From: Pollenia angustigena
Taxonomy: Eukaryota > Arthropoda > Insecta > Diptera > Polleniidae
Length of the DNA stretch: 64,000 nt
Direction of reading: 5' to 3'
Assembly: GCA_930367215.1 (NCBI GenBank)
Contig: OV884058.1
Location: 202,696,208 to 202,760,207 of the forward strand
The translations under genes were made by a program, and so were the position numbers. Under the pieces are notes generated by a model. It saw only the letters and a program-made list of their open reading frames with translations. It did no database searches and was not told the DNA's origin. Shown here piece after piece: positions 53,930 to 64,000 of this stretch; the stretch's first letter is position 1, and every line of letters begins with the position of its first letter.

Positions 53930-54884
53930 GACAAACACGGTACTGTTTTGACGTCGTTTTTGTAATAGATTTGAAAAGTGTCGTATTCATTGGCGTTTTT
54001 CGCCAATCACGGTACCGTTTTTAAAAAACGACTAGTTTACGCCGCAAAAACGCCAAAGACAATCAGGGTGATTAACTCTTGCTTCTCATTTAGTTTTTTT
54101 TTTTGGTTAAATATGTACATAAGATTTCTAAAGTAAAAACCATATCGGGCATGATGTTGGTTTCATCATTCTATAAGGTGTAATACGGGTAAGTTTATCA
54201 AATAAAATAATTTTTTCTTTCTAATTTCTTTTTTGGTTTTTTTCAAGCACGAATTCGGGACAAAATTAACTTTGTAATACTTGAATCAAGCTCATTTTGA
54301 GATTGATTCTATTTTAGTTTTACTTACATCAATCGGATTTTCGGATTATTTCAAGTACGAAATCGGGATAGAATATGCATAATTTAAGTATTTTGCGATT
54401 GAAAATCCGTACTTGAATCAATCTTTCTGTACTTGATTCAAGAAAATCCTTACTCACAGTGCTATTAATACCGCTTCGGATGGATTTGAGTACGGATGGA
54501 TGGATTTTTCTATTGAGTGTATATATATAAAATCCTAAAATTATGAATTATTAGTCTAACCCAACACTGTGACTAGGTACAGACTAAATCATATTTTTTA
54601 AAAAAAACATACATTTTAATATAAAAAGACTAAAAATATATAAAATTAGTTAGCAGAGGTAACAACTCAAAGAATTCTGATGAAAGAATGTGGTGATTCT
54701 TGAAACATGTAAATTCAACCCAGGTTCGAGCCCCAGCTCAGCCAAGAAAATTATCAATTATTTTAATAAAATATTATGTTGTAAAAAAATTCTTTTCTTC
54801 AGTAAAAATAATTTAACGAAAATTCAATTTGATGAACTCAAGCCTAACTAAAAATATCTAAAAAATTAGTTTTTAATCTATATG
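53930..54884. other. Non-coding; short hairpins and AATCGGAT repeats
   Basis: CACGGTAC(T/C)GTTTT occurs near 53937 and 54019, and TGGCGTTTTTCGCCA (about 53990) is a hairpin. TTCAAGTACGAAATCGGGA-type words repeat at about 54243 and 54352. No gene. Confidence 0.4.
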
Positions 54885-55656
54885 TATATATAAAAAGAGT
54901 TACGTGAGTGACTGACTCATTCATCATCGCCCAACCCAAACCGCTGACCCTAGAAACTTGAAATTTGGACTAGCGATTGGTCACTCCCCAAATCGATCCA
55001 CTAAGACGGGATTTTTTTGAAATTTTAATGTTAAGGGCGGTAAAAAAAGGTAAAAACGGAAAAATTCGGTAACCTTATATCCCCAAAACTAAAAGAGATG
55101 TAAACTAAATGTAATTCTTATCGTTGTTCTTTAGAAAAATAAGCGGACAGGTGTCTGGTACTTTTTTTGAAATTCGGCCCTTTTAGGAGTAAACGGATAA
55201 AATCTGAATTTTAGTACTTTTTTGCCACCCCATCTATTCATCTTTTGAATCAATAAACATAGAGACAAAGTTAATACCTCTTTCGAAACTTATCAAAAAA
55301 ATACGTATACGAAAGTTTTAATTTTTCGAAATTCGAACATTTAAGGGGCGAAAATCGTAACTATTTTTGCTACTTTTTTTACAAAACATTTTCCTCCATT
55401 CATTGACATATTCGTACTAAATTATGGGCTGCCACTACAATTCTGAAATTTTTGATATAAAAATGGGGGAAAAATATAGTACCCAAAGCAGAAAATACGG
55501 AAAATTTGATATTTTTCTTTAGCTTTTTGGTTCTACTAAAGTAGCGGGTTAAATGCTAGAATTTAAACAAGTTTAATCCTAGAAAAATAAACTTTGGCAT
55601 AACAATAGGTCCACGAAGAAAAAGGAGACGCTAACGAAGTAGCGGGTATATGCTAG
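54885..55656 (-). repeat. Insect dispersed repeat (ACTAGCATATACCCGC end)
   Basis: Reads in plus orientation from a TATATATAAAAAGAGTTACG tail (GACTCATTCATCATCGCCCA, CTTGAAATTTGG) to CGAAGTAGCGGGTATATGCTAGT. In reverse it begins ACTAGCATATACCCGCTACT, like the 13954 repeat. Non-coding. Confidence 0.6.
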
Positions 55657-55659
55657 TGT

Positions 55660-58604
55660 TAAATTAATGAATGATTTTTCATTAAAACTTCAGACACATA
55701 ATAAATTAACATTAATTTTGAATAAAAACCATAAAAAAGTGCAAAATGATATTTGCATTATTATTTCAAGCTGATGATGCTTTTTTGCATTTCAGTTACA
55801 AAAGGGAACTAAAATTTATAAAGAGCAAGATACGAATTTCAATAAAAAACATTTGGTTTGACATGACACAATAAATGAAAACAAAGATTTAAAATTTATG
55901 AACGAATGACTTTTGATTAAAAACTGTGGCTTGCTTTATTTTAAATTTTATTTAGTTTTTTTTTACTTATTGTTTCTTTTTTATTTACATATGTATGTCT
56001 AGTTTTATTATTTACTTAGCTTTTATTTTTATTAAAAATCTCTAAATTTAGTCATGGCAAGTTTTTTTTCTGTATTTTTTAATGATAATGATACATATTT
56101 AAATTATTTTGGCTTAAAACTACAATATATTTTATTACGTTTAAAAAAGAATTATATTATGAAATACCTACAAAAATATTTAATAGATCTTTGACTTAGA
56201 AATGTAAATTCTTTAGTGAAACGTCATTGGAATTAGATTGTTGAAATTAAAATTTAAATTAGTGGCTTCTTCTAGTTTTTGTTATTTTTTTTTTTTTTTC
56301 ATTAACTGGCAAACCTCACTCACATATTGTTTATTTTATTTAAGTTTTTTTTTATATATTGTTTTCTATATTGATTTAATTAACAACAAACAAAAAAAAT
56401 TGTTTTTAAAACACAATCACAATCAGATATTGATACCATTTGTTGGTTTTTGTTAATGCGGCAAATACAAATGACATTGATGACCATTCACTTATAAAAA
56501 AAAAAAAAATCATAACAAATTAAAACCCCTAATAAAAAAAAAAATAAATAAATAAAAGGTTTAAACAAATCAGTGAGGTTTGAAAGCGTTAAAATAAAAA
56601 CAAGAACGCACCATGATATACTTAAAGCAGGGTACGGATTGTACATAACAAAATGTTATTAAAATTTTTAGAAATTTTCAGAATTTCTTATTGGACCTTA
56701 AAATTTCACAAGGTCAAATGATTTAAGCTTCTTAAAAAACAATTTTCACATAAAATGTCAAATTTTCTAGTTTTCAAAAGTTTGAAAAACATTAATTTTG
56801 CCTACGAACTCGAATGTTGTAACAAACCACTTTGCAAACAACAATAACAATTAGCAATTGCGGTGCCTTTTATCAAGGCGAATAAATAAAAAAATACTAC
56901 AATAAAGAAAGGTAAAACTGCTATATTCGGCCTTGCCGAATCTTATATGCCCTTCACCAAGGTGCAGTAAGAGCAGAAAGTCATATAAATACCGTTCTTT
57001 AGATATAAATAAATCTTTTTTCTGCCAGGTCCACTTCTCTAATCGGGACCACATTTTGTTGGATGTTGTGTATTGATAACCAAGCTGGGTGTACCTTATT
57101 TGCAAACTTTGCACCTTTTCGTTCTTCAGATATAAAAAAAAAACAGACGGACAACGTTAAGTCAACTGCTCTGCTCATGTGTGTATTTGCTACGTGTAAA
57201 AAAAAAGGAAAACAAAGTCAAGACATTAAAAAAATAATAACAAAAACCAAACTTATACAAGGTTATTTGTAACATTCGGTGATAGGTATAAAAAACAACA
57301 ACAACATGGGATTTTATGAAAAAAACTTAAAGGCAGACATGCTTTTTCTTATATGGGTAAATCCAAAGTGTTGAACGTGACAGTCGTACGCATCAAAAAT
57401 GCAATAACATTTTTAACAACAAATATTTTTACGTTCTCTTAACCCTGAAATTATAGCACTAAGAAAGCACTGTTATCTATGCTAAAGTTTATGGAGGGCG
57501 CGATTCTAGGTCAAAGATAATGGCAAAAGATGAAGCGGTTCGAACGTGAAAAAAATAGAAGTAGTTTTTGTGGCCATGTATGAAAAGGCGGAAATCAGCG
57601 AAACCTGGCACAATTTTTTGGTCAAACTACTTTCAGAATTTTAAGTAGCAATGAAACATTAAAATGTCTTTGGTTTGATTCCAAAATCTTCTGTATTTTT
57701 TTTTAAGCCAAAATCTGGGTCGATTATATTTAACTGAATAATGGTTAAAACAAAATAAAAATTTACCGTTAATCCGAATAACATATTTCTCTTTGAACTC
57801 TTCTTAAGATTACAGACCATGTAAGAAAATTTTTTTGGAATAATTTTTATTAAATATCACCTCTTTTCAGAAAGATAATATTAAAGAAAACAAACACTAA
57901 AAAACAAATAAATAATTACGTTTACACAACTTTGCAGTCTGATTGTTCATCTAAGTGAACAAATTTATGAGTAATTTTATAAAATTAGTAAAATCTAAAT
58001 ATTTCTTTATAACAATTTCGTAAAACAATCAGCTTTTAAAAGGTCTACCGTGACCTTTTGACGGAAATGCCTATACCTCAGCCATTAATTGACCGATCTG
58101 GCTGGATTTAAATAGCAAATTTTAAAAGAGCAGATATAACAGAACAATAAAACAACCAAGTCCCCATTACATCTGGGGCCTTCGAAAACCTTATTTTTGC
58201 AGAAAGTGAAATAGCGGTAAATCTACTTCGCTACTTATAAGGACCCAGAATAAAAAGTTTATAGAGTCTGAGAAAAATATTGTTGAAATTACAAAAGAAG
58301 TGAGGACAAACTTATATATCTATACCCTTTAGCTTTCGGGGAAAGTCGTAACAGCACGCCATTGGCCTGGTACAACTGTGCCGATCTGTCAAAAATGTTG
58401 GCATAACTTTCAATGACGCACAATAACATTAATGAAAGCCAACTTGAAAACATAAACAGTTTTTGAAATAAAATTAAAATGAAATATGACCACGAGTGAA
58501 TTACGATTTGATGAATCATCTAATAGCGATAAACGTTTACTGAACTAGAATTAGAAAAAGGTAAAGGGATGCTTCCAATGTATTAGAAGAGAAAACACCT
58601 TCCT
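55660..58604. other. AT-rich non-coding DNA
   Basis: No recognisable gene or terminal repeats over about 2.9 kb. A piece of a fly repeat (CTATATTCGGCCTTGCCGAA, ATGCCCTTCACCAAGG) lies at about 56918. The frames at 56238-56456, 56851-57114, 57063-57272 and 58289-58519 show no known motif. Confidence 0.6.
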
Positions 58605-58606
58605 AA

Positions 58607-58999
58607 AGGGTAGTTTACACGGTAATATAATGTATTGCGACTTTGTAGAATCATAATAATATGAAATTCTCTCTGTGTTTAAAAGAAAAAAAAAAAAATT
58701 AAAGTCTGTTATAAATATATTTCAAGTTTACAATTTATGAACCTGAGTTAATTTTTGTTGTTTTTGTAATTTTATAAAAATGCTAGCACCTTCAATATAT
58801 GCTGTTAAATTACACCTTTGGTGTGATGAGAATACATAAGTTTCTAAAATGGTTTAGAAAAAAAAAAAACATTTACCGACCGCTTGTCAGATTTTGTATT
58901 CGTATTCTCTCTTAATCAATACATTTTGCTTTTACATGATATGGTTTTTATCATTCTTCATCATGTCGTAATACATTGTATTACCGTGTAAACTAGCCT
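58607..58999. mobile_element. Harbinger-like MITE, TAA target duplication
   Basis: AGGGTAGTTTACACGGTAAT (58607) and the complement of AGGCTAGTTTACACGGTAAT (ending 58999), arms ~38 bp. TAA at 58604-58606 and 59000-59002. Confidence 0.82.
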
Positions 59000-59695
59000 T
59001 AAGTAAATTCGAACGATATTTGAATTGAAGGCAGTTTTTTGTTCAAGAAAGGGAAAATATACTTGGACTTGCCCAGCTCACAGTATCTCTTGTGCTGTTA
59101 AAAGGTCTGGAAAGAATAAAAATTGCATTTGCGAAAGATTCACTAAATACATTTATACAGCTGCGAGTAGAAAAACTGTATCGGATGGTCCCTAGCACTT
59201 CAGTTTCTGCGAGATTTTATTCCACTTTTTCACAGCCTGAACTTTTCTGCAAATTTCTGTTGCCAATACAGGATTGATTTTGTTACAAAGCGAACCAATT
59301 TGTCCAACTGCTGATTGCTAGGGTGGGGTGCCATAAGCCGTAGGACATTGGACATAAAGCCGTAATTTTGATATGGCCTTAAGTCTCATATCAATTTTAG
59401 TGGAATGGGACATAAAGCCATTATGGTTTTATGTCCCATTTGATGTTTTGCGTTACAAATGCCCCCAAGCAGGTGAACCAAGTACCTAAATAGGAATAAA
59501 CTAAGACTCCAATTTCACCAAATTTCCACAAGAGTGAAAAAAGTCCTCTAATGAAAGTGAACTAAGTCCCCAAATTAAAAAAATATAGAAATTGTTTTGT
59601 TGTTTTTTCTCTGGATGTACATATATATTAAAAATATAACGCGCAAGGATTTTCTCCTCTCTCCTTCGCTTACTAAAGCTTCTCTATGGTATAAC

Positions 59696-61880
59696 TAGGA
59701 TATTCATTTAATCGACCTTTTGCTTTAATCGGTTAATCGCTCGATTATTTAACCGAGGTTTTGGTTTAACCGGTTAATAATCGGTTAATTTAGTTTTTGA
59801 TCGGTTAACCGATTAATAAAGTTTTTTTTATAAATTAAGTAATTTCAATATATAAAAATGCATTCATTAATTGCTTATAATTTGGAGTTTATAAGCAAAA
59901 AAAAAAAAAACAATAACATACCAAACATAACAATTCTTGAACTAAAACGAGCAAGCAAAAAAAAAAAAAAAAAAACAATTCATAAATATGTAATATGGGC
60001 ACTTCCAAGATTGTAAACGGGACATTCGCACACGTTTATATTGACAAAACTGTAAAAAACAACCTGATTTTAATTTTTTAAATTAATGATTCTTTTAACT
60101 CTCAATTAGCTCTTTAATTTCCGCAAATGAAATTTTTCGCTTACTGTCGTGGTTTCCGAGATAATTGCAAAAAACCAGTGATTGTAAACGGGACAAAAAA
60201 CGGAAGTGGGTTTTAAGGGGTAACCGTTTCAACAGTGATTTCTGCGAAACCTGACACAATATTTTATTGGGATTAACTCAAAAATGTTGCGTACTAGTGT
60301 GCCCTAAAAATGGTTTCGATTTCAAAATAAAATATGAATTACATTTTTTTAAATAAATTGTTAAAGAAATTGTAAACGGGACATTGTAAACGGGACAATT
60401 TTTCCACCATGATTTAAAATTTTTTTATCTTGCTATTTATAATCCTTTATATAAGAAACTTAATAAAAAATATTTTTTAGATCATAAATATGCCTTAGAT
60501 TAGAGTATTGTTGTTCCAAATGCATATTTTCTAATATACACAAGTATGTGCTAAAAGTTGTAGTACTTCGTTTATCATTTATCTTTTTTTTCGAATCAAT
60601 TAATTTATACGCATATATTAAAAAAATATAAGCCATTCTCTAAATAAATCTTGAAAAGAAAAAATTTTTTTTTCCATTTTTTGTGGTTGACGTTTTTTTG
60701 GAAATAGCCATATGCATTTTCCAATTAATGCACAAGGTGTTATATCAAGTCATATCGTCATAATATCCTAAATAAAATTTAAAATTGTTTAAAGTAAATA
60801 TTGTTGTGTTCAAACAAAATAAAAATTGTAATACTGTGTTCATTGTTTCGTCATAACTGTATAGTAGAAATCTAAATTATAAGCTGTAGCTTACAACAGT
60901 CATATCGTTGGCTTAATATGCAAACCTGCTAATACACTTTCAGCACATTTTACAGGAAAGAAAATAAACTTTTTATTTTTCCTATTTGAAGCTTGATAGA
61001 AAATTAAAATTAGAGTCAGTTTTACACACTCCAAGCCTTAAATAGCAGAACAACTACATGCTGGTCGACGAGGCGTATTTTTCTCTACCACACGGCATCA
61101 AAATCTCAATTTACATAAAAAGTGGATTTAGCCGGTTGGCATATTAAACTGACGATATATATTTCCTGTAATTATTTTAAGACATAAGACTTTATGACTA
61201 CCTTGTGAATCCCCCAAATATTTACATATTTATACAAAAATAAACTGAGATAATTTTATTAGTTATTTCAATCGTTAAAGGAGATCTTATAAAATGATCT
61301 TTAAGAAAAGTTATTTATTTTAAATGTTTAGGATTAAAGCGACTCTTTTCTTTAGTTTAACAAAATTTGACTTGGAAAATATTATTTCACTTATCGAAGA
61401 TGAATGTCTAATTTTTCAGTCCTTTTCCAGGATTTCTCTTAACATATAAAATACTCCATTATGCCATTAAAGTTGTTTTAAATTTTTAACACCTCTAAGG
61501 CCCAGAACAGACGGTAAAACGCAACTGCAACGAAACCCTTTAGAAATTATTGTTTTGAAACCAGTTTCAATCGTTTTCCACACACCCTGCAACCTAAATT
61601 GTACCAGAATATAATAAAATTATCACAATCATTTCGATTTTCTTTGAAAACAGATGAAACGCAAACACGAGTTTCCTGCACGCCGGTTTCAATGCAAAAA
61701 CACAAAAAAAATATGTTATAATACTACAAAATATTGAAAACTTTGTTGCTTCGGTTAATCGGTTAATCGACTGAAATTAACCGGTTTAATCGAAAAAAAC
61801 CAATTTGAAATTAACCGATCAGTTAATCGGGTAGTAACTAATCGGTTAACCGGTTGACGGTTAACCAAATGAATACCCTA
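59696..61880. mobile_element. hAT element, 2.2 kb, exact 8-bp target duplication
   Basis: TAGGATATTCATTTAATCGA (59696) and the complement of TAGGGTATTCATTTGGTTAA (ending 61880). GGTATAAC duplicated at 59688-59695 and 61881-61888. Subterminal TTAATCGGTTAA words are dense at both ends. No transposase; a repeated 15-base word lies inside (60014-60395). Confidence 0.93.
60014..60400 (+). repeat. Interspersed ATTGTAAACGGGACA motif
   Basis: ATTGTAAACGGGACA occurs at about 60015, 60181, 60370 and 60385 (the last two in direct contact as TTGTAAACGGGACATTGTAAACGGGACA-type tandem). All in the same orientation inside the hAT at 59696-61880. Confidence 0.7.
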
Positions 61881-62279
61881 GGTATAACAAAAACCGGCTT
61901 TGCTAACTAAAGCTTCTCTGCGTATTCGGCCTTCGTTCGGAAACAAGGCAGATTTTTGAAGGTTTACTAAGCGAAATCGGCCCAAAGGCCGGCTATATAG
62001 AAAAGCTTTAGTAAGCGAAGCCGGCGCTTGTTATACCATGGAGGAGAAAATCCTTGCGCAAGGCCAAAGGCCGGCTATACATAGAAGCTTTAGGAAATAG
62101 GTTGACATGCAATCATTATCAAAAATATGGTTTTATGTCTCATTTATCGGCAAAAATTTATGGCGTTAAGTCCCATTATATTGAGACTTAATGTCATATG
62201 CCCTTATGTCTCAATGGAATGGGACATGGCGCCATATGGCTTTATGTCTTATGGCTTTATGACACCCCACCGATTGCTA

Positions 62280-63187
62280 GCTATGACCTTAGACTTGCAT
62301 AAAATTAATAGCAAAAGTGGTATTTGGTACTCCAAAGATTTCTGGTAGCAGTACCAATTTGTTGGGTTTCTACTTAAAATCAGTATTTCTACCACTTAAC
62401 ATCGGTACTTCTACTGAATATTAAAAATTAAATTTAAACAGAAAAGATACATTTTTACCAAAAATTTTCTTTAGTTGTGAAAATTTCAACCAAAAAATCT
62501 AATTCTTTATTTTCTTTAATTGACTAAAGCCGCTTTAAGCAAATCTATAATTTTTTAGTTAAATATCAAAATCTTTATTTTAATTTAATGAACGATTGAT
62601 TGTAAATATTTAAATTTTTTAGAAGTATATAAAAATTAGAACGTCAGTTTCAAGTAAAACATATATTTGTTTGACGAAATAATCCATTAAGTCCCCGTTG
62701 ACATTGAGCTATTTTACTTCATGAACGAGAGGAGAGAGAGGAATTAATTCGGATAAACAAGTAAGTGTACAATTTTATTCGTTTTTTTTTCCTCATTTGT
62801 TCTCTTCTTTGACAATGATATTATTTAAGTTCAGTGGAAAAGCTGTTAATGCCTGTTGACACACCTCAAGTTCGACTCGTCAAGTATTGAGAGCTTAGGA
62901 GAGAAGGGAAAAGAGAATGACAAGGGGTACATACTTGACAGAACTCGTCAATTTTTTTTTTAGTTTTCTTTTGGTATTCGTGTTATTGCTCGATAAGTTT
63001 AAGGTAAGGAACAAGAAAACTGACGATGCAAACTGAATCCGCATGAATGTTTGATTTAAAAGAGAAAAGCATGTTCTGCTGAACCTAACATGTCTGAATC
63101 AGCACTTAATAATGATACATACAGTCATACATACAATGCATGAAAGCATTAAAACTTGTTTAATATAAACGAACAAAAGCAACCTTA
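62280..63187. other. Non-coding
   Basis: No gene. GAGAGGAGAGAGAGG near 62730 and a possible inverted pair TGTTGAC(A) / TTGACAG (62852 / 62935) are the only features noted. Confidence 0.5.
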
Positions 63188-63810
63188 AACAAGTAAGAAA
63201 GTATATTCCATATGATACCCTACACCACATATGATACCCTACACCACAGTATTTTAAAACACATCATGCTTATGTGCCCATTTAAATATGGATTTATCTA
63301 TGTTTATAAACCCTACCTCCCCTTGTGGTCCTATTTTTGAAAAACTGTATAGCTTATGTGTCCATATAGATATGGATCTATTTTTAATTTCATTGAAATC
63401 GGTTTGAGAGGCAGAAATTGCCCCTAGCTCACCTCGCACTCCTATTTTTTAAAATGCAAACCTTTTGTGTCCATATAGTTATGGTCTTATCTACATAAGT
63501 ATGTTTTAAATTTCATTAAAATCGGTTTGATACTTTCTGAGAGGAAGAAATTTCCCCCATCTTCCCTCGTGATCCTACGATTCCGCCCATTTTCAATAAG
63601 CTTAGTCCTTGTGCAAGTTAGAACCTATGTCCCAAATTTGATTAAATTATCTCCAAAATTGCGACGTGTACTTTGCGCACAAGGTTACATGGACAGCCAG
63701 CCAGCCGGACGGACATCGTTAGGTCGACTTAGAAAGTGGTTCTGAGTCGATCGGTATACTTTTAGGTGGGTCTAGGACTAATATTTTAAGGCGTTGTGGG
63801 TATAACAAGA
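63188..63810 (-). mobile_element. Dispersed element with 125-bp units, inverted copy
   Basis: From AAACAAGTAAGAAAGTATA to GGCGTTGTGGGTATAACAA, the reverse of 50686-51365. The 5' tail has CATATGATACCCTACACCAC twice, and CAGCCAGCCAGCCGG (63697) is the other strand of the GGCTGG run. Confidence 0.75.
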
Positions 63811-64000
63811 AACGATAAAAATTGCAGCAACAAAAACACGATCAATCTGAACGGGCCCTGACAAGGTTTAGATTATATGCTAGTAAATGGCAGATTTTCC
63901 TTGTCAAATTATGGATTTTAAATGACGATTTCCAAATCAACAGAATTTTAATTTTAAATTTCTCAAGGAATTTTAGTTTTGCTGATCAGACACTTAGGGA

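Larger units (their letters stand above)
59322..62271. mobile_element. Mutator-like element, 9-bp target duplication
   Basis: GGTGGGGTGCCATAAGCC (59322) and the complement of GGTGGGGTGTCATAAAGCC (ending 62271), with further inverted GGCTTTATGTC and GGGACATAA words inside. GATTGCTAG duplicated exactly at 59313-59321 and 62272-62280. Nine-base duplications are the mark of Mutator-like elements. An inner pair (59641-59695 / about 62013-62062) is also inverted. Hosts the hAT at 59696. Confidence 0.8.

Noticed and set aside
53567..53938. 123-codon minus frame
   Set aside because: Shadow of the plus-strand retroelement frame 53655-53918; low complexity.
56238..58519. Several 60-90-codon frames
   Set aside because: Low-complexity AT-rich translations, no homologous pattern or repeat context.
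1..64000. tRNA, rRNA or host protein-coding genes
   Set aside because: I looked for conserved host domains and cloverleaf patterns by eye and saw none; a covariance-model scan would be needed to exclude a tRNA.

Overview
The window looks like intergenic or heterochromatic DNA from an insect, most likely a higher fly (Diptera). It is very AT-rich, has no operons or bacterial features, and holds fly-type transposons (Jockey, Gypsy, Penelope, hAT, Transib, pogo-like) plus GT...AG introns in two transposase-like genes. I found no intact host gene, no tRNA or rRNA and no CRISPR array. Almost everything I can explain is a mobile element or a piece of one, often nested several deep. The genus cannot be fixed from this sequence alone.

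Layout. 1-6.6 kb: MITEs, a hAT element (815-1693, exact 8-bp target duplication), a LINE tail (2976-3605, minus) and a 106-bp tandem array with paired hairpins (6079-6500). 7.1-15 kb: a 2.8-kb hAT (7145-9962), a broken hAT copy (10648-11591) and a 3.4-kb hAT (11611-15028) that itself holds a TTAA-flanked element. 15-17 kb: small foldback repeats and a 125-bp-unit dispersed repeat. 17.1-25.0 kb: a young Gypsy-type LTR retrotransposon with 665-bp LTRs, a 4-bp target duplication, gag, part of protease and the integrase tail. It is pierced by a 1.5-kb element and by a 2.5-kb Transib element whose ends carry the heptamer CACAGTG and whose target duplication is CGTCG.

25-31.5 kb: a 374-bp MITE, a hAT inserted at its very edge, further hAT copies, a minus-strand Penelope-like element (RT plus GIY-YIG) and a LINE RT fragment. 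31.9-41.6 kb: the most striking locus. One plus-strand reading frame of a repeat-associated arthropod protein family is scattered over 9.7 kb, because it was entered by a 208-bp MITE, a 1.55-kb hAT, a 3.3-kb CACTA-like element with its own minus-strand transposase-like gene, and a 3-kb Jockey LINE. Removing the inserts restores the frame at each junction tested.

41.6-54 kb: elements within elements, including hATs at 41782-42875 and 43614-45404, a pogo-like element (46466-47924), several MITEs, and an LTR-retrotransposon 5' part whose LTR is bounded by 137-bp inverted arms. 54-64 kb: AT-rich DNA, a Harbinger-like MITE, a Mutator-like element with a 9-bp target duplication (59322-62271) enclosing a hAT (59696-61880), and a final copy of the 125-bp-unit repeat. 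Nothing here works together as a pathway; the interest lies in insertion order, target duplications and preserved reading frames.
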